A program made the position numbers and the translations under genes. Positions 1-5,329 of a DNA stretch of 11,900 nt are shown piece after piece. Location: the NCBI GenBank assembly GCA_937891805.1, contig CALATK010000206.1, positions 1-11,900 of the forward strand, in the 5' to 3' direction. Origin of the DNA: an uncultured Fibrobacter sp. Its GTDB lineage: Bacteria; Fibrobacterota; Fibrobacteria; Fibrobacterales; Fibrobacteraceae. Under the pieces are notes generated by a model. It was not told the DNA's origin. It did no database searches and saw only the letters and a list, made by a program, of their open reading frames with translations. The stretch's first letter is position 1, and each line of letters begins with the position of its first letter.

Positions 1-357
1 CCCTCGCTCATCATAATGACTGCTCGGCTCAATCTTGTAGCAGAATCTACGAAATTGCCTCGCTCCCACCTAAAGGTCGCCATGTACACTAATCGCTAAA
101 GCGCTAAGTGTCCAAAGGTCGCCGACACAACTCGTTGATACGAGTTGCTTTCGGCTCACGGACTCACGACCTTCGACTGTTCACTCGAGAAACTCACATC
201 TCGGTCAAAAACAAAAGCAATGGCTAAGGTTTACATGAACTTTTGCAATCAAGAACGTCTTTTGCAGGTAAGAACCGTTGCTACAGGAGGAAACTCTTGT
301 GACTGTTAGTCCCTGCGAGTTTCCGCCGAGAGTCCTGATCATTTGCGTATTATCGGC
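1..357. other. Gene-poor region with small hairpins and short repeats
   Basis: No ORF with convincing coding character is seen here on either strand. Several small inverted repeats are visible: TTGTAG/CTACGA (35-40 with 47-52, one G-T pair), an imperfect hairpin at 86-111 with outer arms ACACT/AGTGT, a perfect CAACTCG/CGAGTTG stem at 128-134/141-147, and CGAGA/TCTCG at 186-190/199-203. The 10-mer AAAGGTCGCC occurs at 72-81 and again at 114-123. Between 162 and 189 there is a weak period of seven, each unit beginning with AC. Two very short ORFs (220-309 plus; 205-342 minus) overlap and neither has a good ribosome binding site. This may be decayed repeat DNA or an unrecognised structured RNA; I match it to no known RNA family. 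Confidence 0.45.
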
Positions 358-358
358 A

Positions 359-425
359 ATTTCCAGGAATTATAACATTTTTTTGTTCTGGTTTTATCCC
401 TGCTCATAATGAGCCCCTAAAAGAC
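359..425 (-). repeat. Imperfect direct repeat, left copy, downstream of the membrane-protein gene
   Basis: The core at 391-425 matches 936-970 at 31 of 35 positions by eye, in the same orientation. Weaker similarity extends upstream to about 359, with shared words ATTTC, CAGG and AACATT and a length difference of a few bases. The core contains GCTCAT (402-407) and ATGAGC (409-414), a perfect inverted repeat around one base. Outer arms TTTTA (392-396) and TAAAA (418-422) could also pair. There is no T tract of the kind a rho-independent terminator needs. The two copies bracket the gene at 508-897. Confidence 0.7.
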
Positions 426-437
426 ACAAAATTGGCC

Positions 438-476
438 GTGTCGCTCATGTTTCGTTCATCCGCAGTGTCGCCCATG
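438..476. repeat. Short direct repeat, 12-mer spaced by 27 bases
   Basis: GTGTCGCTCATG at 438-449 recurs as GTGTCGCCCATG at 465-476, one mismatch in twelve. It lies between the left 359-425 repeat and the stop codon of the 508-897 gene. No function can be assigned; such a short pair could be chance or the remnant of a duplicated segment. Confidence 0.35.
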
Positions 477-507
477 CCGCTCGCCACGGACTTGAGCCTG
501 TTGGCAT

Positions 508-897
508 TTACAACACATTCCAAAAATGAATAAAATATAGCAAAACAACAATAGAAAATAGCACTACATAAACAATAGCGGTTCTAGCAATGTAGAGTAA
601 AAAAATTTTACCTCTACCTTCAGGTTTCATAAATATCTTTACGAAAAAAAATCCCCAAACCCATCCTACAATATGTCCAACAATAACAAAAAAGAAAAAA
701 ATACGTTCATTCATTTTTGATGAAATTCTTAACAAATTTAACAAAAAAGCCGTTGGAATATACCCACACACTCCCCCCCATGGATCAACAAATATTGAAT
801 CATTCAAAGAAACGTACAAGGGAAGCGTCACAACAGCATTATAAACGAAAGCAAATCCCAGCAAAAAATATAAATAAGACATTTTTTTCATATTCAT
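508..897 (-). CDS. Small AT-rich multi-pass membrane protein, unknown function
   Basis: This encodes 129 residues that I do not recognise as any named family. The protein is very hydrophobic, with about four likely membrane segments near residues 7-29, 42-58, 65-89 and 98-126. They are separated by short charged loops such as the lysine/arginine-rich stretch at 91-97. The start is uncertain: Met codons occur at residues 1, 3 and 6, and no clear Shine-Dalgarno precedes any of them. Base composition is visibly more AT-rich than in comEC, sua5 or the DUF349 gene, which together with the bracketing direct repeats suggests acquisition by transfer. A sigma70-like promoter at 981-1009 points at it. 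It could be an immunity-like or small transport-related membrane protein, but nothing in the sequence decides this. The ORF is probably real because the hydrophobic pattern is sustained and the opposite frame is compositionally odd. Confidence 0.65.
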   Translation of the reverse strand: MNMKKMSYLYFLLGFAFVYNAVVTLPLYVSLNDSIFVDPWGGVCGYIPTAFLLNLLRISSKMNERIFFFFVIVGHIVGWVWGFFFVKIFMKPEGRGKIFLLYIARTAIVYVVLFSIVVLLYFIHFWNVL

Positions 898-905
898 TCT
901 ATTCG

Positions 906-970
906 ATTTCTATCAGGCCAATGTCAACATTCCCAGTTTTATCCCCGCTCATAAAGAGCCACTATAAGAC
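906..970 (-). repeat. Imperfect direct repeat, right copy, upstream of the membrane-protein gene
   Basis: This is the partner of the 359-425 repeat. The 35-base core is at 936-970 and differs from the left copy at four positions. The central inverted repeat is reduced to GCTC (947-950) and GAGC (956-959) around a five-base loop. It begins 8 bases upstream of the start codon at 897 and so lies in the predicted 5' leader of that gene, just inside the promoter at 981-1009. Confidence 0.7.
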
Positions 971-980
971 CTACTTTCTG

Positions 981-1009
981 AATATACCATATTTTATGCG
1001 GGTTCGCAA
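981..1009 (-). promoter_or_regulatory. Predicted sigma70-like promoter for the 508-897 gene
   Basis: On the minus strand a TTGCGA -35 box (1004-1009) is followed after exactly 17 bases by TATATT (981-986) as -10 box. Initiation would fall near 974, giving a leader of about 75 bases that contains the right direct repeat. The spacing is ideal and the -10 is good; the -35 matches four of six consensus bases. No experiment supports it. Confidence 0.4.
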
Positions 1010-1144
1010 GCGTTTTGACGCTGAAAAAATCAGAAAAAAAGATGGGTTTCTGGGATTTTGTCGATTTCCTTCAAGGAAAATGTCAACGGCAAAACGATTC
1101 CTCCTGAAGAAGAAAAGTTGAAAAGCGCAAACTGACGATGCGGG

Positions 1145-1176
1145 GAAAATAACAAAGCGGGACTTTTATGTCGCTT
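1145..1176 (-). terminator. Weak terminator-like hairpin after the BrnA gene
   Basis: Downstream of the stop at 1180, the minus strand carries AAGCG (1172-1176) and CGCTT (1155-1159), with AC/GT able to extend the stem across a bulge, followed by the T-rich run TGTTATTTT. The stem is short, so this is a weak call. The 971-1179 interval otherwise holds no gene: only a perfect TTTCCTT/AAGGAAA inverted repeat (1065-1079) and AGCGT/ACGCT (1009-1022) are seen. Confidence 0.3.
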
Positions 1177-1179
1177 GTT

Positions 1180-1419
1180 TTATGCCACCTGTTTTTTTCG
1201 AGGTGGTTTTGCGATAAATTTTGGTTCCATCTTTTCGGCTTTGGCCTGAGTAAGGAACATGTTGATTAGGGTCTGGTAGGGAATCCCGGTTTTTTCGGCG
1301 AGTTCCTTAAAATAGGCGAGGACTGATTCGCTGATGTTGATGCAAATCGTTTTCTTCAATTTCTTGGCATACGGATTCTTTACCGCATTGCTGAAGTCAT
1401 AGTTGCGCTTCATATACAT
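1180..1419 (-). CDS. brnA: BrnA-type (COG3514) antitoxin, without a BrnT partner
   Basis: The 77-79 residue product resembles BrnA/COG3514 antitoxins. It has a basic N-terminal part (KRNYDFSNAVKNPYAKKLKK), then a beta strand TICINIS and helices ESVLAYFKELAEKTGIPYQTL, the ribbon-helix-helix arrangement used for dimeric DNA binding. In the known family BrnA neutralises the RNase BrnT and represses the operon promoter. Two starts compete. ATG at 1417-1419 has GGA (1430-1432) ten bases upstream. ATG at 1411-1413 sits six bases after the predicted -10 box and could be leaderless. A longer reading to 1476 runs back through the comEC stop and is unlikely. BrnT normally lies just upstream of brnA; here comEC is upstream and the only small gene downstream is a membrane protein. 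The gene is therefore an orphan antitoxin or a stand-alone regulator. Confidence 0.8.
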   Translation of the reverse strand: MYMKRNYDFSNAVKNPYAKKLKKTICINISESVLAYFKELAEKTGIPYQTLINMFLTQAKAEKMEPKFIAKPPRKKQVA

Positions 1420-1448
1420 AATATATATATCCTTTTTTCTTTTGTCAA
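1420..1448 (-). promoter_or_regulatory. Strong sigma70-like promoter abutting the brnA start
   Basis: The minus strand has a perfect TTGACA -35 box (1443-1448), a 17-base spacer and TATATT (1420-1425). It begins only six bases beyond the comEC stop codon. The -10 box touches the first possible brnA ATG (1417-1419), so a normal transcript would begin at about the second ATG (1411-1413). A binding site for the BrnA dimer in the AT-rich alternating stretch 1420-1430 would fit autoregulation, but that is inference. Confidence 0.55.
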
Positions 1449-1453
1449 TAGGT

Positions 1454-3955
1454 TTAATTTCCTCTCTCAACCACATCCCCCGATAGCATCGTCTCCACCA
1501 GCATAGTGTCGGGGGTGAACTGCACGGTGATGGTCCCGCGCTTTGCTGTGTTCAGGTAAGGAATGCCCAGGGAGTCCAGCCGGTCCGTGACCTGCTTGTG
1601 GGGGTGACGGAACCTGTTTTTCCGACCGCTGGAGACCAGGGCAAGCCTTGGGCCTACCGCCGTCAGAAAGTTTCGGCTGCTGGACGTCTTGCTCCCGTGA
1701 TGGCCCAGTTTCAGCACGTCGCTTTTCAAGAAGGCGTGAGACCGGAGGATCTTCTTTTCGCCTGCCACCGTCAAGTCTCCGGTCAAGATGGCGGAATGCC
1801 CGAGGCCCTTCACCCGGAGGGTAATGCTTTCTTCGTTGGTCTCGGCGCACTTGTCGCTAGAAACAGGGTGCAGGGCCCGAATCTCGAAAAAGTTCTCGGA
1901 CCAGGTGAACCCCCGGCCGATATCCCGCAGGGGAATGCCCCGCTCCAACGCCACGGCCATCGTTTTAATCCAGGCGGGTTTCGGCTCCAGCCTTGCGCAT
2001 TCGCTGACCCAGAGTTCCTTGACGGGAAAACTTTTTACAATCCCGAGAACCCCGCCGAAATGGTCGGCGTCGGCGTGTGTCACCACAAGGGCGTCCAGCT
2101 TTAGGATACCGGAATGTCGCAAATAGGGAACTATGATATCCTTGCCCGAGTCCCTGCGGTCATTGGGCCCGCTATCCACCAAGATGTTCCGCCCTGAAGG
2201 TGTGGTAATCAGTATGGCGTCTCCCTGCCCGATGTCGATGGCGGTAAGGCTCCAGGTGGGCCAGACCACATCACGGTAGTTGCATGCAAAATAAAAGCCC
2301 GAAAAGAAAAGGAGTCCCAGGGAGAAAAGGATGGCACCAAGCCTGTTTTTGCGGATGCTGGTAAGCAGGGCAAACGCAAAACCCATCAGCAACAGCACAA
2401 AGGGCGGGTAGGGCCCTACGGTCACCGATGCCGCCGAGGAATCGGAAAGCAGGTGGGTCAAGAGGCTTGCGGTCCGGAGCAGGACTGATGCCGCGCTGCA
2501 AAAGATGCCCGTCACAAAATCGAAGGGCGAAAGCAGTGCAAAAAGCCCCGCCTCCATTCCCCAGGAAATCAGGGGGACGATGACGATGTTGCCTAGCCAG
2601 GCCAGGGGAGCGAGGGTCTTGAAATGATAAATCAGGAGAGGTGCCGTCGCCAAGGTGGCACACAGCGTCACGTAGGTGGGTTCGACGATAAAGTTCTGGA
2701 ACTTGGCCCATAGTTTGTTTTTCGAGAGGCTTTCGGGTAGCGCCTTCAGGGGATTGTGGCTGGACCCGAGAATGATTCCGGCGGTAGCTGCCGCCGACAG
2801 CTGGAATCCGGGATTCCAAAGCACCTGAGGGTTTGGAAGCAAGATGAGGATTAGGGCCACCCCCAGGCTGTTCAGCGCACCCGCCGGCCGTTGCAGGAGC
2901 ATGCCCACCTGGGGCACGGCGAACATGATGACGGCCCGGGTCACCGCAGGGGAGCCGCCGGTGACGGGCACGTAGATGGCAAGGAGCAAGATGCCCACCA
3001 CCCGCACAATCCTGTGGGGGAGTCCTGTCGCCTTCAGGAACGTCATCAGGAGCCCCGCCAGCAGCACCACGTGAAAACCGCTAATCGCTAGAACATGTAC
3101 CAGTCCCGACCGCTGGAAATCGCTCCGCAGGGCCTCGGGAATGCCGCTCCGGTCTCCGGCCAGGAGTCCCATCAAAAGTCCCGTTTCTGCCGGGTCCAAG
3201 AACCGCGACAGCTTTTGGCGAATCCAGTTCCTGAAATGGTGAAAACTCCGCTCGAAGGTCCAGCCGCCCCGCCAGCTTTTCCAGTGCAGCATTTTTCCGT
3301 AGGCGGAAAGGTTCTGGCTGTCCAGCCACTTTCGGGTATCGAAGGCACCTGGGACCGTGGGCGGTTCTACCGGGTACCAGGACGCCTCGTAACAGAGGGA
3401 GTCTCCAGGTCCCGGCAAAAGGGGGAGGGCGCGCTTTTCGGTAAGCCGCACGCGGTAGGTTCCGACGACTTCTGCGACCGAACGATTCGGCACCGTTGCG
3501 ACCTTCGTGTCGGCTTCTGCACCCCCTGTGTCAACTGTTGCGACCTGCGAAAAACGGACTTTTACCACAAACGCCACTCCGTTGCTCCGGGGCAGCACCG
3601 CCTCTACCGTGCCGCACCCCTCCTTCGGCGGCACAGTTATGACCAGCGAATTAGCCGCTGTTACGACCTGCGAACCTGGCACTGTTACGACCTGATTTGC
3701 GGTCGTCTCCCCACTCGAAAATACCCGTGCCGAAATCAGAATGCTCCCGATTCCCGCGAGTAGTGCCGCCAGTACCACCCGCTGGGTGAATTTTCCAGAA
3801 ACATGGGCTAGGCTCCACAACAAGGCCAGGAGAACTGCTCCGTACAAGGGCTTTTCAAAGGCGGTTATGACTGCCATTATCGTGAAGGCTGCCACCAGGG
3901 CGGGTTTCCCCGCCAGGGGAAATGTCAATTCTCGAAAAGAAGAAAAAAGCTTCAT
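1454..3955 (-). CDS. comEC: ComEC/Rec2-family DNA uptake channel protein
   Basis: ComEC forms the inner-membrane channel that brings single-stranded DNA into the cytoplasm in natural transformation. The 833-residue reading has hydrophobic N-terminal segments (about 14-50 and 57-76), then a soluble N-terminal domain to about 250. The competence domain follows with the hallmark GLLMGLLAGDRSGIP (259-273) and LAISGFHVV (290-298) and about ten hydrophobic segments. Last is a metallo-beta-lactamase-like domain from about 565: IDIGQGDA, DSG, THADADHFGG (626-635), TGDL and GHHGS (751-755), then FRHPH. The metal-ligand motifs look intact. I chose the ATG at 3953-3955, preceded by AAAGGA nine bases upstream; the longer reading to 4066 overlaps the divergent gene and adds an atypical N-terminus. 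An in-frame tandem repeat lies in the N-terminal domain. No other competence gene is in the window. Confidence 0.93.
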   Translation of the reverse strand: MKLFSSFRELTFPLAGKPALVAAFTIMAVITAFEKPLYGAVLLALLWSLAHVSGKFTQRVVLAALLAGIGSILISARVFSSGETTANQVVTVPGSQVVTAANSLVITVPPKEGCGTVEAVLPRSNGVAFVVKVRFSQVATVDTGGAEADTKVATVPNRSVAEVVGTYRVRLTEKRALPLLPGPGDSLCYEASWYPVEPPTVPGAFDTRKWLDSQNLSAYGKMLHWKSWRGGWTFERSFHHFRNWIRQKLSRFLDPAETGLLMGLLAGDRSGIPEALRSDFQRSGLVHVLAISGFHVVLLAGLLMTFLKATGLPHRIVRVVGILLLAIYVPVTGGSPAVTRAVIMFAVPQVGMLLQRPAGALNSLGVALILILLPNPQVLWNPGFQLSAAATAGIILGSSHNPLKALPESLSKNKLWAKFQNFIVEPTYVTLCATLATAPLLIYHFKTLAPLAWLGNIVIVPLISWGMEAGLFALLSPFDFVTGIFCSAASVLLRTASLLTHLLSDSSAASVTVGPYPPFVLLLMGFAFALLTSIRKNRLGAILFSLGLLFFSGFYFACNYRDVVWPTWSLTAIDIGQGDAILITTPSGRNILVDSGPNDRRDSGKDIIVPYLRHSGILKLDALVVTHADADHFGGVLGIVKSFPVKELWVSECARLEPKPAWIKTMAVALERGIPLRDIGRGFTWSENFFEIRALHPVSSDKCAETNEESITLRVKGLGHSAILTGDLTVAGEKKILRSHAFLKSDVLKLGHHGSKTSSSRNFLTAVGPRLALVSSGRKNRFRHPHKQVTDRLDSLGIPYLNTAKRGTITVQFTPDTMLVETMLSGDVVERGN
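3491..3695 (-). repeat. In-frame short repeats inside the N-terminal domain of comEC
   Basis: A degenerate unit of about 15 bases, on the plus strand close to CTGTTACGACCTGCGA, occurs five times. The GACC of each copy starts at 3500, 3542, 3641, 3665 and 3689. The last three are spaced exactly 24 bases apart. Translated on the minus strand they give QVVTVPGS, QVVTAANS and LVITVPPK (residues 88-111), with QVATVD and KVATVP further on (about 137-156). The repeats keep the reading frame, so they expand the protein rather than break it. Confidence 0.7.
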
Positions 3956-3980
3956 TCTGTACAATCCTTTGCGGCTTGTT

Positions 3981-4009
3981 TTTGTACCTTTGGGGCATGG
4001 CCAGGTCAA
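3981..4009 (-). promoter_or_regulatory. Candidate comEC promoter
   Basis: The minus strand has TTGACC (4004-4009), a 17-base spacer and TACAAA (3981-3986), about 25 bases before the chosen comEC start at 3955. The -35 matches five of six consensus bases; the -10 is weaker. It lies inside the first codons of the divergent metzincin gene, so the two starts are closely coupled. Confidence 0.35.
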
Positions 4010-5328
4010 ATTTTTTTGCCCCTCTATGTATAAGACGCTTTTTTGGTGCAAAAAAAGCCTACCCACTATTCATTTTTTTCACTTTTCTTTCTTTTTCCCT
4101 TTTTTTCTCGTCCTGTAGCGAAGATTCTGACCCGGAAAGAGTTGTTTACCCGCTGGAAAAGGAACTTTACGCCATGTTCCCCAACGACCCCGCCCTGGGG
4201 GATTCCGTGGAGGCGCATCTTTCCACGGGAGTCATGATGATTGTGCACCCGGGCGGGCTCTACACCCTTTCTTTCGGGGTGGATTCGGCCTTTGAAGCTC
4301 CCAAGATGCAACTGTTCCGTTTTTACGAGCACCGCGATGGCGACGGTTACGGAATGTCCAAGATGGAAACCCTAAAACCCGAAGTTTCCGGTGGACGTTA
4401 TGTCTTTAACTTTGTCTGCGAAGAAAACGAAAAATCCATCTGGGGCCTCACCCTGGTGCAGGATGACGACTACTATAGGGGCAAAACCAGAGACGTAAAA
4501 TTCGAAGGCTCGGGCAAGTATTCCAATCACCTTTCCCTGAACCTGATTCCTGTGGGGCTTATCGACCCTATCGAGGGAGTAGACGGAATGGACAGCCTCG
4601 CAAAAATGTTGCTGCAGGCATTCCGCAAAGCTTATACCTCCTTTGTCATCGATACGATTTATGTCAACTACGCCTCGAAACATCCGATTCTCGGGAGTAA
4701 ATACCCGTCAGACGCGCATTGGCACGCGGGAGCGACCTCTGAGGACATGACCCTTGCGGAACTGGGCGGCTGGCCCGTGAAGGGAGTGAACGAGGCTTTG
4801 GACATTGTCCTGGTCCATCGCATCAACGAGCTCAATGTCTTGGGTTATGCGGCCCTTTTTGCCTCTAACCTTAGGGGAGGCGAGGGCAGTACGGTCATTG
4901 TGGGGAGTCATGCCCTCACGTCAACGGGGGAACGCGCCCTCACCGCCGAAGAAATCGTGAAGGTGGCCGTGCACGAGACCGGGCATTTCTTTGGGCTTCG
5001 GCATACCACTTCCACCTGGGCAGATATAGAAGGCTATCAGGACATGTCCATTCTAGAAGACGGCTTTGAGGACACCCCCTCATGTCCGGAGCTCCTGAAA
5101 AGCGGCCTGTATAAAAAGGGCGAAACCTCCGGAGTGCGGGACTACTCCCTGCCGGGTCGCGCCTACAAGATGATAGACCGGACCGCCTACGGCATAGCCT
5201 TCAATGAAGACGATTGTCCCGATGCTTCCTTTGTCATGTTCCCGGTGAGTACGGAACAGTCCATGAGGGAGTTTTCAAAACAGCAACTGAAGGTCCTGAA
5301 ACAGAACCTTCAGTTGATACCCCATTAG
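3997..5328 (+). CDS. Predicted lipoprotein metzincin-type zinc metalloprotease
   Basis: The 443-residue reading has a basic N-terminus, a hydrophobic stretch and a lipobox FSSC with Cys40, so export and lipid anchoring are likely. The zinc site HETGHFFGLRH (326-336) matches the metzincin pattern HExxHxxGxxH, with Glu327 as the expected general base. DTPSCPE (359-365) resembles the segment after the zinc site in pappalysin-like (M43) and related secreted peptidases. VMF with Met414 is a plausible Met-turn, followed by a helix rich in Q, K and L. Residues 45-250 match nothing I know. The start is uncertain: ATG 3997 lacks a good ribosome binding site, and the alternative ATG 3922 has AGGGGA too close, overlaps comEC and adds a second hydrophobic stretch. 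It is divergent from comEC and convergent with the diguanylate cyclase. The substrate is unknown. Confidence 0.82.
   Translation: MARSNFFAPLCIRRFFGAKKAYPLFIFFTFLSFSLFFSSCSEDSDPERVVYPLEKELYAMFPNDPALGDSVEAHLSTGVMMIVHPGGLYTLSFGVDSAFEAPKMQLFRFYEHRDGDGYGMSKMETLKPEVSGGRYVFNFVCEENEKSIWGLTLVQDDDYYRGKTRDVKFEGSGKYSNHLSLNLIPVGLIDPIEGVDGMDSLAKMLLQAFRKAYTSFVIDTIYVNYASKHPILGSKYPSDAHWHAGATSEDMTLAELGGWPVKGVNEALDIVLVHRINELNVLGYAALFASNLRGGEGSTVIVGSHALTSTGERALTAEEIVKVAVHETGHFFGLRHTTSTWADIEGYQDMSILEDGFEDTPSCPELLKSGLYKKGETSGVRDYSLPGRAYKMIDRTAYGIAFNEDDCPDASFVMFPVSTEQSMREFSKQQLKVLKQNLQLIPH
5284..5316. terminator. Long hairpin in the last codons of the metzincin gene
   Basis: CAACTGAAGGT (5284-5294) pairs perfectly over 11 bases with ACCTTCAGTTG (5306-5316). 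Inside, after one C-A mismatch, CTG/CAG (5296-5298/5302-5304) closes an AAA triloop. It sits 10 bases before the metzincin stop and 14 bases past the cyclase stop on the other strand. Neither side has a real T tract, so it may act as a weak two-way terminator or an RNA-stabilising 3' hairpin. The structure is clear; the function is inferred. Confidence 0.5.
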
Positions 5329-5329
5329 T

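Noticed and set aside
72..123. AGGTCG words in the left region, in comEC and at the right end as one dispersed family
   Set aside because: A six-base word is expected several times by chance in a window of this size, and the flanks do not align between regions.
359..970. Integron cassette with attC sites
   Set aside because: Repeats around a single gene suggest it, but the conserved GTTRRRY/RYYYAAC boxes are absent and no integrase is in the window. Kept only as an unclassified repeat pair.
1021..1110. Short TTG-start minus-strand ORF of about 20 codons after an AGGAGG sequence
   Set aside because: Only the ribosome-site-like sequence supports it. It is too short, has no recognisable feature, and begins with a rare start codon.
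717..1121. Plus-strand ORF of 134 codons
   Set aside because: It spans the membrane gene, the right direct repeat and the promoter region, has no ribosome site and gives a basic low-complexity product. It is judged a chance reading in AT-rich DNA.
1420..1476. N-terminal extension of the BrnA ORF to 1476
   Set aside because: It would overlap the comEC stop and run through the TTGACA promoter; the added residues match nothing in BrnA proteins.
3956..4066. N-terminal extension of ComEC by 37 residues
   Set aside because: The added residues are atypical for ComEC, overlap the divergent gene start and lack a ribosome site, whereas the ATG at 3955 has AAAGGA at good spacing.
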